A stretch of DNA of 64,000 bases from the NCBI GenBank assembly GCA_030148775.1, contig JASBST010000003.1, positions 1 through 64,000 on the forward strand. The letters run 5' to 3'. The translations under genes and the position numbers were made by a program. Below, one piece after another: positions 7,162 through 16,685 of the stretch (positions are counted from its first letter, which is position 1; each line of letters begins with the position of its first letter). The notes beneath the pieces were generated by a model. That model had not been told where the DNA came from, made no database searches, and worked only from the letters and a program-made list of their open reading frames with translations. The stretch is from Thiogranum sp. Lineage in GTDB: Bacteria > Pseudomonadota > Gammaproteobacteria > DSM-19610.

Positions 7162-9045
7162 ATGACGCCCGACGACCTGCCCCTGCTGAGCCGCATCGAC
7201 ACGCCACACGACCTGCGCGCGCTGCAGCCTACGGACTTGCCGCGGCTGGCCGCCGAGGCGCGGCGCTTTCTGATCGACACGGTCTCCACCACCGGTGGGC
7301 ATCTGGCGGCCAACCTGGGCTGCGTCGAGCTGACTCTGGCGCTGCACTATGTTTTCGACACGCCGCAGGACCGTCTGGTGTGGGACGTCGGTCACCAGAG
7401 TTATTTGCACAAGATCCTCACCGGTCGGCGCGAGCGCATGGGCAGTCTACGCCAGAAAGGCGGGCTCGCCGGTTTTCCCAAACGCGACGAAAGCGCGTAC
7501 GACAGTTTCGGCGTCGGTCATTCCAGCACCTCCATCAGCGCCGCCCTGGGAATGGCGCTGGCGGCGGCGCGCGCGGGCGACCCGCGCCGGGTAGTAGCGG
7601 TTATCGGTGACGGCGCCATGACCGCCGGCCAGGCGGTCGAGGCACTCAACCACGCCGGCAGTCTGGATACAAATCTGCTGGTAGTACTGAACGACAACGA
7701 CATGTCCATCTCGCCCAATGTCGGCGGCCTGTCCAATTATCTGGCCCGGCTGCTGTCCGGGCGCACCTACGCGACGGTACGCGAGGGCAGCAAAAAAGTG
7801 CTGCAGGGCATGCCAACGGTGTGGGAGCTGGCGCGCCGTGCCGAGGAGCACATGAATGGCATGGTCGTGCCCGGAACCCTGTTCGAGGAGTTTGGTTTCA
7901 ACTATATCGGCCCTATCGACGGGCACGACATCGGCGCACTGGTGAAAACCCTGCGCAACCTGCGGGCGCTGCACGGGCCACAGCTGCTGCATGTGGTCAC
8001 CCGCAAGGGCAAGGGTTATGCGCCGGCGGAAAGCAATCCCTGCAAGTTCCACGGTGTCGGGCGCTTCGATCCGGATACCGGTCAGGGCACGCCTGCCGGC
8101 GGCAACAAGACCTACACCCAGGTGTTCAGCGACTGGGTGTGCGACATGGCGGCCGCCGACGAGCGACTGGTGGCGATCACGCCGGCGATGCGCGAGGGCT
8201 CCGGTCTGGTGGAGTTTTCGCGGCGGTTTCCGCAACGCTATTTCGACGTCGGCATCGCCGAACAACACAGTGTCACACTGGCAGCCGGGATGGCCTGCGA
8301 AGGCCTGCATCCGGTCCTGGCGATTTACTCCACCTTTCTACAGCGCGGCTACGATCAGCTCATCCACGACGTCGCGCTGCAGAATCTGCCGGTCCTGTTC
8401 GCCATTGACCGCGGCGGCCTGGTCGGCAACGACGGTCCCACGCATTCGGGCAACTACGATTTGAGCTACCTGCGCTGCGTTCCCAACCTGACCCTGATGA
8501 CGCCGGCGGACGAAAACGAATGCCGGCGGATGCTCACCACCGGCATGCGCCTGACGGGCCCCGCCGCGGTCCGCTATCCGCGCGGCAGCGGCCCGGGGAC
8601 GGCGATCGACGCCGCTCTGCAACCGCTGCCGGTCGGACGTGCCGCGCTCGTGCGCGAAGGCCGCGACGTCGCCCTGCTGGTGTTCGGCAGCCCGCTGGCG
8701 GCGGCGCTCAGCGCCGCCGAGCGGCTCGACGCCACCGTGATCAACATGCGCTTCGTCAAACCGATGGACACCGACTGTCTGCGCGCAACGGCGGCGCGTC
8801 ACCGCCTGCTGGTGAGCATCGAAGACAACGCCGTGGCGGGTGGCGCCGGCAGCGCGGTGGCCGCGGCGCTGGCCGCTGAAAACTTAACCATTCCATTGAT
8901 TTTAATAGGAATACCCGACCGATTTATCGAACACGCCAGCCGCGAGCAGCAACTGAGCGAATGCGGCCTGGACGCCGAGGGCATTTACCAGCGTATTCGC
9001 ACGGAAATGCCCGGCGCAATTGCAACCCTGCGGGCCGTCGATTAA
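7162..9045 (+). CDS. dxs: 1-deoxy-D-xylulose-5-phosphate synthase
   Basis: The 627-residue thiamine-diphosphate enzyme joins pyruvate and glyceraldehyde-3-phosphate to DXP, the first step of the MEP pathway. Clear landmarks are [29 protein letters not shown], the TPP motif [15 protein letters not shown]...[12 protein letters not shown], and the pyrimidine-binding [16 protein letters not shown]. The C-terminal transketolase domain ends normally. It lies 87 bp after ispA on the same strand and is followed at 28 bp by queD, so the transcript may extend through folE2. Confidence 0.96.
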   Translation: MTPDDLPLLSRIDTPHDLRALQPTDLPRLAAEARRFLIDTVSTTGGHLAANLGCVELTLALHYVFDTPQDRLVWDVGHQSYLHKILTGRRERMGSLRQKGGLAGFPKRDESAYDSFGVGHSSTSISAALGMALAAARAGDPRRVVAVIGDGAMTAGQAVEALNHAGSLDTNLLVVLNDNDMSISPNVGGLSNYLARLLSGRTYATVREGSKKVLQGMPTVWELARRAEEHMNGMVVPGTLFEEFGFNYIGPIDGHDIGALVKTLRNLRALHGPQLLHVVTRKGKGYAPAESNPCKFHGVGRFDPDTGQGTPAGGNKTYTQVFSDWVCDMAAADERLVAITPAMREGSGLVEFSRRFPQRYFDVGIAEQHSVTLAAGMACEGLHPVLAIYSTFLQRGYDQLIHDVALQNLPVLFAIDRGGLVGNDGPTHSGNYDLSYLRCVPNLTLMTPADENECRRMLTTGMRLTGPAAVRYPRGSGPGTAIDAALQPLPVGRAALVREGRDVALLVFGSPLAAALSAAERLDATVINMRFVKPMDTDCLRATAARHRLLVSIEDNAVAGGAGSAVAAALAAENLTIPLILIGIPDRFIEHASREQQLSECGLDAEGIYQRIRTEMPGAIATLRAVD

Positions 9046-9073
9046 TATTTGACTGTTTTACTCGGGAATTAGT

Positions 9074-9460
9074 GTGGCCGCGAGCTATAACTTGAAGATT
9101 CTGGCGGATTTCGCCTCCGCCCACACCCTGCGGGGCTACCCCGGGGCCTGTGCGCGCATGCACGGCCACAACTGGAAAGTGGAAACCGAGGTGATCGCCA
9201 CCCGGCTGGACGAAACCGGCATGGGGGTGGATTTCAAGGTCATCAAGCAGGCCACGCGGGCGATCGCCGAGCGGCTCGACCACCGCTATCTCAATGACCT
9301 TGAGCCGTTCACCCAAATCAACCCGACGGCGGAAAACATCGCCGCCTATTTTTACCGGGAACTCTCGGCGCAACTGAACAGCGAACACATCCGGGTGCAC
9401 GCTGTCACACTCTGGGAGACCGAACGCGCCTGTGTGCGTTACGTTGAGGACGAGTTATGA
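9074..9460 (+). CDS. queD: 6-carboxy-5,6,7,8-tetrahydropterin synthase (6-pyruvoyl-tetrahydropterin synthase family)
   Basis: The 128-residue protein belongs to the PTPS/QueD family. It has the first zinc His in FASAHTL, the catalytic Cys and paired His in [11 protein letters not shown], and the downstream [24 protein letters not shown] and ETERACVRY motifs. QueD converts dihydroneopterin triphosphate to CPH4 for queuosine. Cys followed by HGHNW favours QueD over mammalian-type PTPS. It starts with GTG and its stop overlaps the folE2 ATG by 4 nt, so the enzyme that makes its substrate is translated right after it. Confidence 0.9.
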   Translation: MAASYNLKILADFASAHTLRGYPGACARMHGHNWKVETEVIATRLDETGMGVDFKVIKQATRAIAERLDHRYLNDLEPFTQINPTAENIAAYFYRELSAQLNSEHIRVHAVTLWETERACVRYVEDEL

Positions 9461-10296
9461 GCAAGCAGAGCGCGAACGCCGCCACCGCGGTCACCCGCAG
9501 TATCGCCGACGTGCAGGGCAGCGCCGACACCCGCCGCATCGCCATCGACAAGGTCGGCATCAAGGACATCCGTCATCCGGTGCGGGTCAAGGATCGCTCC
9601 GAGGGCGAGCAGCACACGGTGGCTACCTTCAACATGTACGTCAACCTGCCGCATAATTTCAAAGGCACGCACATGTCGCGCTTCGTCGAGATACTCAATC
9701 TGCACGAACGTGAAATCAGTGTCGAGTCGTTCAAGGAGATGCTGGGCGAAATGACCGGGCGCCTGGAAGCCGAGGCGGGACATATCGAAATGACCTTCCC
9801 TTACTTCGTCAACAAGACCGCGCCGGTCTCGGGCGTGCAGAGTCTGCTCGACTACGAGGTTTCCTTCATCGGCGAAGTGCGCGACGGCAAGGCGCAGATG
9901 CAGATCAAGATCATCGTTCCGGTCACCAGCCTGTGCCCATGTTCGAAGAAGATCTCGGATCGCGGCGCGCACAACCAGCGTTCGCATGTCACGCTGACCG
10001 CGACCACTTGCGACTTTATCTGGATCGAGGAGCTGATCGAGCTGATCGAGTCGCAGGCATCGAGCGAGCTATACGGCCTGCTCAAGCGGCCGGACGAAAA
10101 ATACGTCACCGAAAAAGCCTACGATAATCCCAAGTTCGTCGAAGATATGGTGCGCGACATCGCCGCGGCCCTGAACGCCGACGACCGCATCAGCGCCTAT
10201 ATTGTGGAATCGGAGAATTTCGAATCGATCAACAACCACTCGGCCTACGCGCTGATACAACGCGACAAGACCACCGATCCCGTCCTTATCGACTGA
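9457..10296 (+). CDS. folE2: GTP cyclohydrolase FolE2 (type IB)
   Basis: The 279-residue GCYH-IB enzyme opens GTP to dihydroneopterin triphosphate, the entry to folate and queuosine. The family signature is seen in [22 protein letters not shown], the metal-binding Cys in [21 protein letters not shown], and [27 protein letters not shown]. FolE2 can use metals other than zinc and often replaces FolE under zinc limitation. No FolE1 is in the window and no clear Zur box was seen upstream. It overlaps queD by 4 nt (ATGA). Confidence 0.95.
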   Translation: MSKQSANAATAVTRSIADVQGSADTRRIAIDKVGIKDIRHPVRVKDRSEGEQHTVATFNMYVNLPHNFKGTHMSRFVEILNLHEREISVESFKEMLGEMTGRLEAEAGHIEMTFPYFVNKTAPVSGVQSLLDYEVSFIGEVRDGKAQMQIKIIVPVTSLCPCSKKISDRGAHNQRSHVTLTATTCDFIWIEELIELIESQASSELYGLLKRPDEKYVTEKAYDNPKFVEDMVRDIAAALNADDRISAYIVESENFESINNHSAYALIQRDKTTDPVLID

Positions 10297-10317
10297 GCCC
10301 GGGTCGGGCCGGCTCAG
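10293..10317. terminator. Stem-loop shared by the convergent folE2 and cation-transporter ends
   Basis: CTGAGCC (10293-10299) pairs perfectly with GGCTCAG (10311-10317) across an 11-nt loop. The stop codons of both converging genes lie inside the two arms. There is no U-tract on either strand, so this may slow polymerase from either side but is not a classical intrinsic terminator. Confidence 0.35.
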
Positions 10318-11219
10318 CAGCAACTCTGCCTGGCCAGCCGGCAGCCGCAGGGTTCGTCGCCGCTTTCCAGCTGAATAGTGGCGTGATCGATCCCAAAGCG
10401 CTGGTGCAACTGTTGCTGCAGTTGCGCCAGAAAAGCGTTTCCCAGGGCGCCCCGGTCCTCGACCACCAGGTGGACGGTTAGCGCGCTTTCCGTGGTACTC
10501 AGGCCCCAGACATGCAGATCGTGAATGTCGCGCACTTCACCGAGTCCGTTGAGATACGCGCGCACGGCCGCGATATCGATGTGTTCCGGCACCGCGTCCA
10601 TCGCCAGATTCACCGAGTCGCGCAGCAGACCCCAGGTACCCAGCAGGACCACCAGCACGATCGCCAGACTGATGGCGGGATCCACCCACAGCCAGCCTTT
10701 GAACAGTATCACCGCGCCGGCCACCACCACGCCGAGCGACACGCCGGCATCGGCCGCCATGTGCAGAAAGGCGCTGCGCAAGTTCAAGTCGTGCTTCTGG
10801 CCCGACACGAACAGCAGCGCGGTGGCGGTGTTGATCACCACGCCGATGGCGGCCACCAGTATGACGATGGTACCGGCGACCGGCTGCGGCGAGACAAACC
10901 GGCCGAACGCCTCCCAGGCGATCCCACCCAGCGCGACCAACAGCAGCACCGCGCCCGCCACCGAGGCCATGACGGTGGCCTTGCGAAAACCATAGGTGCG
11001 TTTTTCCGAGGCGGCGCGCCTGGCCAGCGCACTCGCTCCCCAGGCCAGCAGCAAACTGACGACATCGCTGAGGTTATGGCCCGCGTCGGCCAGCAACGCC
11101 AGTGATTGGGCGACGAGGCCGTAACCCGCCTCGATCAGCACGAAACCGACGTTCAGTGCCACGCCGATGGCGAAAGCCCGGTTGTAGTCGCCGCCGGCGT
11201 GGCTGTGGTCGTGCGCCAT
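10314..11219 (-). CDS. Cation diffusion facilitator (CzcD/ZitB-like) metal efflux protein
   Basis: The 301-residue inner-membrane protein starts with a His-rich tail (MAHDHSHAGGD) and has six hydrophobic helices. The transport-site residues sit in helix 2 (LLADAGHNLSD) and helix 5 (FLHMAADAGVSLG), which is the HxxxD/DxxxD arrangement of zinc-transporting CDF proteins. The C-terminal cytoplasmic ferredoxin-like domain (DIHDLHVWGLS) follows, and the protein ends in a Cys/His-rich tail (CGCRLARQSCC) that could bind metal. It is likely a proton/zinc or cobalt antiporter. It starts 6 nt after the stop of bcp and is co-transcribed with it. Confidence 0.92.
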   Translation of the reverse strand: MAHDHSHAGGDYNRAFAIGVALNVGFVLIEAGYGLVAQSLALLADAGHNLSDVVSLLLAWGASALARRAASEKRTYGFRKATVMASVAGAVLLLVALGGIAWEAFGRFVSPQPVAGTIVILVAAIGVVINTATALLFVSGQKHDLNLRSAFLHMAADAGVSLGVVVAGAVILFKGWLWVDPAISLAIVLVVLLGTWGLLRDSVNLAMDAVPEHIDIAAVRAYLNGLGEVRDIHDLHVWGLSTTESALTVHLVVEDRGALGNAFLAQLQQQLHQRFGIDHATIQLESGDEPCGCRLARQSCC

Positions 11220-11225
11220 AGGCGG

Positions 11226-11690
11226 CTAGAGACGCGCCGTCGCCTGCAGCATGGCCTGCGCGTGGCCGTCGGCGCTGACGCCGTAGTGCACCTCCCGCAA
11301 CAGACCTTCCTTGTCGATCAGAAACGTGGAACGCACGATGCCCATCGCCTTGTGCCCGTTTTTTTCCTTCTCCTGCCAGACGCCGTAGGCCTCGCACAAG
11401 CGGCCGTCGGTGTCGGCCAGCAGATCAACTTTGAGACCGTACTTGTCGACAAAGGCGCGATGGCTGGCGCAGGAATCACGGCTGACGCCGATCACCACGG
11501 TATCGTGCCGCGCGAAGTCGCTCGCCAACGCCGTGAACTGGTTGGCCTCGATGGTGCAGCCCGGCGTGTCGTCCTTGGGATAAAAATAAAGGATGACATT
11601 CTTCCGTCCCTTGAAATCGGCCAGACCGACGCGGGCGTCGTCCTGATTGGGAGCGCTGAAATCCGGCGCCGGCTGGTTCTGTTCGAGCAT
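11226..11690 (-). CDS. bcp: Thioredoxin-dependent peroxiredoxin, Bcp/PrxQ type
   Basis: The 154-residue peroxidase has the active site YPKDDTPGCTIEANQF with the peroxidatic Cys at residue 45, preceded by NVILYF and followed by VIGVSRDSCASHRAF. It reduces hydrogen and organic peroxides using thioredoxin. A Cys five residues after the peroxidatic one, found in some Bcp proteins, is absent here, so the Cys in RDSCASH may be the resolving residue. It stops with TAG, two codons before the in-frame ATG of the CDF transporter. The lengths of both products match their families, so this is a gene boundary and not a fusion. Confidence 0.93.
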   Translation of the reverse strand: MLEQNQPAPDFSAPNQDDARVGLADFKGRKNVILYFYPKDDTPGCTIEANQFTALASDFARHDTVVIGVSRDSCASHRAFVDKYGLKVDLLADTDGRLCEAYGVWQEKEKNGHKAMGIVRSTFLIDKEGLLREVHYGVSADGHAQAMLQATARL

Positions 11691-11906
11691 CTGCTGGACT
11701 CCGCCAATTGTGGAAATGATGGTTAGAGCAATTGTAGGCGTATGTAGGCTGCATACAACCTATTCCCTTCTATCGCTCGGGTCTTGCGCGGGTATGCGCC
11801 GGGGCCGGTTCAGTTTTCAGCGCGGTGTGCTATGGTACCGGCCGCTAATGGCGTATCGCGCCGGTCCGCCGGCGCCGCTCAAGGATTGTTGTTTCGGGGA
11901 AATCAC

Positions 11907-13424
11907 GTGACTGCAAAACCCGTATTGCTGGCCATCTTCGACGGCTTCGGACTCAACCCAAGCCGCGCGCACAACGCCTGGGCGCTGGCGCGCACACCGC
12001 ACCTCGATCACTACTTCGCCTCTTATCCACACAGCGTGCTGCAGGCCTCCGGACGCGCCGTCGGTCTGCCGGACGGACAGTTCGGCAATTCGGAGGTCGG
12101 ACACCTGACGCTCGGCTCCGGCCGCGTGCTGGAACAGGAACTGGTACGCATTGCCAACGAGATCTACGGCGGCACCTTCGAACAGCTCCCCGGCTGGCAG
12201 GCGCTGATCGCCGGCAGCCGGCGCCTGCACCTGGTCGGCCTGGTCTCGGACGGCGGTGTGCACGCGCATATCGAGCACTTGCTGGGCATTCTCAAAACCC
12301 TGCGCAATACCGACATCGAGCCGATCGTGCATATGATCACCGACGGCCGCGACACCGCCCCGCGCGCGGCGCTCGGTTATCTCGACGAGCTCGAAGCGGC
12401 GTTGGCCGAACTCGGCCGCGGCAGCATCGCCACGGTGTGCGGGCGCTACAGCGCCATGGACCGCGCCCGCCATTGGGACCGCACCGAACGCGCCTGGAGC
12501 GCCATGGTGCTCGGCCAGGGTTTCAGCGCCGCCAGCGCGCGCGAGGCGATCGACGCGGCCTATGTGCGCGGCGAGGGCGACGAATTTATCCAGCCCACGG
12601 TTATTGTCGGGCACGGCGGCATCGCCGCGGACGAGCCAGTGCTGTTTTTCAATTTCCGCAGCGACCGCGCGCGCCAGTTGTGCGCCGCTTTCGGACTGCG
12701 CGAATTCGACGCCTTCGACCGGCGCGGCATTGTGCTGCAGCACCTGGCCTGCATGACCGAATACGACGCCACTTACCCCTTCCCGGTCCTGTACCCCCCG
12801 CAACTGCCGCGACAGGTTCTGGCCGAAGTGATCAGCGACGCCGGGCTGCGACAGTTACATTGCAGCGAAACCGAGAAATTCGCCCACGTCACCTATTTTT
12901 TCAACGGCGGGCGCGAACCGCCGTTTCCCGGCGAGGAACGCATCATCGTACCTTCTCCGGAGGTCGCCACTTATGACATTCAGCCCGAGATGAGCGCGCC
13001 GCGTATCGCCGATGAATTGATCAGGGCCATAGAACAAGGCAGCCACGATTTCATCGTCACCAACTTCGCCAACGCCGACATGGTCGGACACACCGCCCGG
13101 CCCGAGGCATTGATCCGGGCAGTGGAAACACTCGATCTGCAAAGCCACCGGGTGTTTCGCGTCGCGCTGGAGCAGGGCTGGCGCATTCTGCTGACCGCCG
13201 ATCACGGCAACTGTGACGAAATGATCAATCCCAACACCGGGGAGCCGCACACCCAGCACACGGAGTATCCGGTGCCCTTTCTGATCATGGGCGCCGGACC
13301 GGTACGCCTCAGTACCGGCCGCGGGCTGGCCGATCTCGCGCCGACGGTGCTGGATCTGCTCGGCATTCCGCAACCGCCGGAGATGACCGGCCGCAGCCTG
13401 ATACTGAAAAAGGGCCTACGATGA
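11907..13424 (+). CDS. gpmI: 2,3-bisphosphoglycerate-independent phosphoglycerate mutase
   Basis: The 505-residue alkaline-phosphatase-superfamily enzyme interconverts 3- and 2-phosphoglycerate using Mn2+. Visible motifs are LLAIFDGFGLN near the N-terminus, GLPDGQFGNSEVGHLTLGSGR with the catalytic Ser, HMITDGRDTAPRAALGYLDEL, GRYSAMDRARHWDRTERAW, NFRSDRARQL, SETEKFAHVTYFFNGG, NFANADMVGHTA and TADHGNCDEM. The GTG at 11907 is chosen because GGGGA lies 5 nt upstream and the length then matches the family. The open frame upstream to 11784 is non-conserved. A TGCTATGGT extended -10-like element at 11828-11836 could drive it. pfkB follows after 13 nt. Confidence 0.93.
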   Translation: MTAKPVLLAIFDGFGLNPSRAHNAWALARTPHLDHYFASYPHSVLQASGRAVGLPDGQFGNSEVGHLTLGSGRVLEQELVRIANEIYGGTFEQLPGWQALIAGSRRLHLVGLVSDGGVHAHIEHLLGILKTLRNTDIEPIVHMITDGRDTAPRAALGYLDELEAALAELGRGSIATVCGRYSAMDRARHWDRTERAWSAMVLGQGFSAASAREAIDAAYVRGEGDEFIQPTVIVGHGGIAADEPVLFFNFRSDRARQLCAAFGLREFDAFDRRGIVLQHLACMTEYDATYPFPVLYPPQLPRQVLAEVISDAGLRQLHCSETEKFAHVTYFFNGGREPPFPGEERIIVPSPEVATYDIQPEMSAPRIADELIRAIEQGSHDFIVTNFANADMVGHTARPEALIRAVETLDLQSHRVFRVALEQGWRILLTADHGNCDEMINPNTGEPHTQHTEYPVPFLIMGAGPVRLSTGRGLADLAPTVLDLLGIPQPPEMTGRSLILKKGLR

Positions 13425-13437
13425 CACGGAGACACTT

Positions 13438-14391
13438 ATGACCGAACAGCCCGAGCGCGTTTCCGTCCTGGCACTGAATCCGTCGGTGGATATCAGTTAC
13501 GAGATTCCGCAGCTGCTGGAGTACCAGAAAGTCCCGGCCCGCCAGACCTGGTACCACCCGGGTGGAAACGGCATCAACGTCGCCCGCGCGCTGACCGAGC
13601 TCGAAGTGCCGGTGCATTGCTGTAGTGTGCTCGGCGGTGAGAGCGGCGATCTGCTGTTGCGCCTGCTCGGCGATGCGCTGCGCGAGCACCACACCTGGTT
13701 TCGGGTCGACGGCGAAACCCGGCTCAACACCACCGTGTTGCAACACAGCCCGCCGGGACAGTACGAAATCACCAGCCTGGGGCCGCAGATTCCGGCCGAG
13801 GTCCTGGCGCAGGTGGTGGATTGTTTTTTAGGCGTGGTCGGGACCGGCGTCGGGGTACTCAGCGGCCGCCTGCCGCCGGGGGTGCCCGATAGCACCTATC
13901 GCGATCTGGCCGAGCGGATCCGCTCGCAGGGCGGCCGTGCCGTGGTCGACGCTCACGGCGAGGTGCTGGAACAGGCCCTGCAAGCGCAACCTTATCTGGT
14001 GCGCCTGAACCGTTACGTCCTGGAAATGACCATAAAAAGACGTCTCGAAGATCCCCGATCCGTGGCCGAAGCCGGTCGCACGTTACAGCGCCAGGGTATC
14101 GAAAATGTCTGCATCTCCCTGGGACAGGACGGCGCGATATTTATCGACGCGCACAACAGTTATTACTGCGAAGCGCCGAAAGTCCACAAGCTGTCCACGG
14201 TCGGCTGCGGGGATTCGCTGGTCGCCGGCCTGATCAGTGCGGCCCGCAGCGGGGAGCCCGCCGCCGCCATGCTGCGCTTCGGCGTGATCTGCGGCAGCGC
14301 CACCGCCTCGCACCCCGGAACCGAACTGTTTTATCGTCACGAACTCGACAAGGATCCCGACGAAGTCAAGGTCAGTCAGCTCGACCTGTGA
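13438..14391 (+). CDS. PfkB-family (fructose phosphate) kinase
   Basis: The 317-residue ribokinase-fold sugar kinase has the N-terminal LALNPSVDISYEIP and YHPGGNGINVARAL motifs of 1-phosphofructokinase / 6-phosphofructokinase II / tagatose-6-P kinases. The C-terminal anion-hole motif reads STVGCGDSLVAG and retains the catalytic Asp, although most relatives have GAGD. The substrate is therefore likely a phosphorylated hexose, but fructose-1-P versus fructose-6-P cannot be told. It is coupled to gpmI (13 nt, with GGAG before the ATG), which suggests a glycolytic operon. Confidence 0.85.
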   Translation: MTEQPERVSVLALNPSVDISYEIPQLLEYQKVPARQTWYHPGGNGINVARALTELEVPVHCCSVLGGESGDLLLRLLGDALREHHTWFRVDGETRLNTTVLQHSPPGQYEITSLGPQIPAEVLAQVVDCFLGVVGTGVGVLSGRLPPGVPDSTYRDLAERIRSQGGRAVVDAHGEVLEQALQAQPYLVRLNRYVLEMTIKRRLEDPRSVAEAGRTLQRQGIENVCISLGQDGAIFIDAHNSYYCEAPKVHKLSTVGCGDSLVAGLISAARSGEPAAAMLRFGVICGSATASHPGTELFYRHELDKDPDEVKVSQLDL

Positions 14392-14396
14392 CGCCC

Positions 14397-15062
14397 TCAG
14401 CCGCGCTTTAACGCCAACGTCAGCCCATCGGCGACCGGCAACAGACTGATATCCACCCGCTGGTCGGCGCACAGCGCCTGGTTGAAGGCACGGATGGCGC
14501 GGGTATCGGCGTCCTGCCGGGTCGGATCGGCGACCCATCCCGACCACAAAGTGTTGTCGACGACGATCAACCCGCCGCGACGCAACAGTTTTAATGCACG
14601 CTCATAGTAATGCGGATAGTTCTCCTTGTCGGCGTCGATGAACGCGAAGTCGAAAGTCTCCGCTTCACCGGCCTGAAGCAGGCCATCCAGGGTCTGCAAC
14701 GCCGGCGCCAGTCGCAAGTCGATGCGCGCTTCGACGCCGGCCTCACGCCAGTAGCGGCGCGCGACAGCCGTCCAGGGTTCGCTGATATCGCAGGCCACCA
14801 GACGACCGTCGGCAGGCAGCGCCCGCGCCACGCTCAGTGAGCTGTAACCCGTATACACGCCCACTTCAAGCGCCCGCCGCGCGCCACTCAGACGCGCCAG
14901 CAAAGCCAGAAACTGACCTTGCTCGGGAGCGATCTGCATCGACGACATCTCATCGTGCGCGGTTTCCTCGCGTAACCGCTGCAGCAGCGCGTCCTCGCGC
15001 AGAGAAACTGACAGCAGATAGGCGTATAAATCGTCAGCCAGAGTAAAGGTCTTGTTGGACAT
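14397..15062 (-). CDS. SAM-dependent O-methyltransferase (caffeoyl-CoA OMT-like)
   Basis: The 221-residue class I methyltransferase belongs to the O-methyltransferase family 3. The SAM motif I is ALEVGVYTGYSSLSVA, preceded by MQIAPEQGQFLALL. The metal and substrate motifs are FDFAFIDADKENYPHYYE and GGLIVVDNTLWSGWVAD. Members methylate catechol-type hydroxyls with Mg2+ help; the natural substrate here is unknown. It converges on pfkB with 5 nt between stops. Confidence 0.9.
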   Translation of the reverse strand: MSNKTFTLADDLYAYLLSVSLREDALLQRLREETAHDEMSSMQIAPEQGQFLALLARLSGARRALEVGVYTGYSSLSVARALPADGRLVACDISEPWTAVARRYWREAGVEARIDLRLAPALQTLDGLLQAGEAETFDFAFIDADKENYPHYYERALKLLRRGGLIVVDNTLWSGWVADPTRQDADTRAIRAFNQALCADQRVDISLLPVADGLTLALKRG

Positions 15063-15167
15063 TGCGGGCCCCCTTCTGCGGTAGCGGACGCCGACGATCC
15101 GCGACAGGTCCGGGCGGCGGCGTCACCAAGAGCGGCCCAGTCTAGCAAAAACGACCGCAAGCACGGA

Positions 15168-15197
15168 AAAGCCCGCGGCCCGAAGGCCGCGGGCTTT
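15168..15197 (-). terminator. Intrinsic terminator with UUCG tetraloop
   Basis: The minus strand reads AAAGCCCGCGGCC, loop TTCG, GGCCGCGGGCTTTT. This is a 13-bp perfect stem closed by a stable UUCG tetraloop and followed by a T-run. It lies about 50 bp past the stop of the YVTN protein gene and ends that leftward transcript before the O-methyltransferase promoter. Confidence 0.85.
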
Positions 15198-15244
15198 CAC
15201 TCGGCCGATGCCAAAGTATCCGGCAGGCGACCGGCACCGGACAC

Positions 15245-16357
15245 TTAGCGCCGCCTGGCGGCGTTAGCGCGCCCCGCGAAGGCCGGTGACAAGCTATCCA
15301 CTGCGCCGGCATCCTGGCTGGCCACGTAGGCAATACCGGTCATCGGATCGTAGGTCACCCCGGCCGGTCCGGCCGGAACGTCGACGCGCTGAAACAGCCG
15401 GCCGTTGCGCGTATCGACGAACGCTACCTGGTCGGCGTCACCCACAGCGGCGAATACTACGCGCCGGGCTTCGTCGGCGTTGATTCCCAGCGGCCGCGGT
15501 CCGATAGCGGTGCGCCACAGTACGCTCTGGTCGCGCACGGCGACCATTTCGCCGCTGCCGCCGATGGTGGCATACACGGTGCCGCTGGCGCCGATGGAGG
15601 GATTCCACGGACCCTCGCCGACTTCGACCACGCCGGTGATCTGCAATGTCTCGGCATCGATCAGATGCAGTGTGTTGCCACCGGTATCGGTAGTGACCAC
15701 CAGATCACCTTTGGCATCCACTCCCCAGGGACCGGGGCCGACGGGAATCACCGCCAATTGATTATGCGGCGGCGACAGTTGATAGACCTCCAACTGATTG
15801 GCATCGATACTGGTGACGTAGATACGATCGCGCCGCGGGTCCAGTTTCAGGCCGTGCGGGTTGGGTCCCACGGGGAAGGTGGTGACGGTCTGGCCGGATT
15901 CCAGATCCATTTCCGAGACAGAAGACGCGCCCTTATTGACCACATAGGCCCGCCGCGCCGCCGCATCCACCTGCACCGTGTGGGGTGCGGCCCCCACCGC
16001 AAAGGTACGCACGACGCCCTGCCCCGGATCCACCTCGCTGACGGTGGACTCGCTGATGTTACTGACCAGGACGTTACCCGTGAGCGCGTCATAGGCCGGG
16101 AAATGCGAGGTTTGTCCCGCGGGCGTGACATCGCTCAGCACATAATGACGCGCGCTCGGCTGCCTGTCGTTCTGAGGCTCGGCCTGGGCAACACCGGTGG
16201 TCGCCAGCGATGCCAGCAGTAAGCCGCCGAAAGCGCCACCGGCACGCTTCATTGGCCGGGCCGAACAGTGCCCGGATGGAGGCGTGGTCTCTGTCGGACG
16301 GCGGCCATTGGCACAGGACAGGATTGAACGAGTGATGCTGGGTAAGGGGTTTAACAT
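15245..16357 (-). CDS. Exported YVTN-type beta-propeller protein
   Basis: The protein of up to 370 residues consists of repeating blades with the YVTN-like pattern (AYVVNKGASSVSEMDLESG, IYVTSIDANQLEVYQLS, VVTTDTGGNTLHLIDAETL, VVFAAVGDADQVAFVDTRNG, AYVASQDAGAVDSL), i.e. a seven-bladed propeller. A secretion signal ending AQA/EPQ is encoded from an internal ATG at 16252 (MKRAGGAFGGLLLASL). The ATG at 16357 is preceded by AAGGAG at good spacing and gives a longer, charged N-region, so the exact start is open. Function is unknown; such proteins often serve as periplasmic scaffolds or accompany cytochromes. The next gene upstream encodes a di-heme oxidoreductase on the same strand. Confidence 0.82.
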   Translation of the reverse strand: MLNPLPSITRSILSCANGRRPTETTPPSGHCSARPMKRAGGAFGGLLLASLATTGVAQAEPQNDRQPSARHYVLSDVTPAGQTSHFPAYDALTGNVLVSNISESTVSEVDPGQGVVRTFAVGAAPHTVQVDAAARRAYVVNKGASSVSEMDLESGQTVTTFPVGPNPHGLKLDPRRDRIYVTSIDANQLEVYQLSPPHNQLAVIPVGPGPWGVDAKGDLVVTTDTGGNTLHLIDAETLQITGVVEVGEGPWNPSIGASGTVYATIGGSGEMVAVRDQSVLWRTAIGPRPLGINADEARRVVFAAVGDADQVAFVDTRNGRLFQRVDVPAGPAGVTYDPMTGIAYVASQDAGAVDSLSPAFAGRANAARRR

Positions 16358-16685
16358 GGGCTTTTTCTCCTTGGTACGAGGCGTCCACTAACAACGCTAA
16401 CTGGCTTGCTTGATCGTGCCCGGCCACTAAAACAAGGCGGCAAACGGGATTCAACCGTGTTTACACGGGTAAGGAGAAAACGCGTCGTTGTCCTATGCAG
16501 GTTTCGGTCATCGCCTACATGAGAACGGGCATCGCCCGATTGAACACGCCGGCCTGGCTCCGTCCCGGACCCTGAATCTGATACGACTATAGGAACCGAG
16601 GATGTAGGAGAAAACCGTCGGCGCCCAGCGCATCCCTGCGGCTGTGGCACCGGCACACGAACGGGCGTCGCCGCCGCGCAACACC
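16358..16685. other. Intergenic region between the di-heme oxidoreductase and YVTN genes
   Basis: This 328-bp stretch has no convincing gene. It holds two small perfect hairpins, CCGTG-TTTA-CACGG (16455-16468) and CGGGC-ATC-GCCCG (16526-16538), neither with a U-tract. It also holds the AAGGAG ribosome-binding site for the ATG at 16357. A separate promoter for the YVTN gene probably lies here, but none could be picked out with confidence. Confidence 0.5.

Noticed and set aside
10314-11690. Bcp-CDF fusion across the bcp TAG
   Set aside because: The CDF ATG is in frame two codons after the TAG, but both proteins end and begin at normal family positions.
15245-16252. Start of the YVTN protein at the internal ATG 16252 as the only possibility
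   Set aside because: It gives a clean signal peptide but has no ribosome-binding site, while ATG 16357 has AAGGAG; the longer form is listed with the ambiguity noted.
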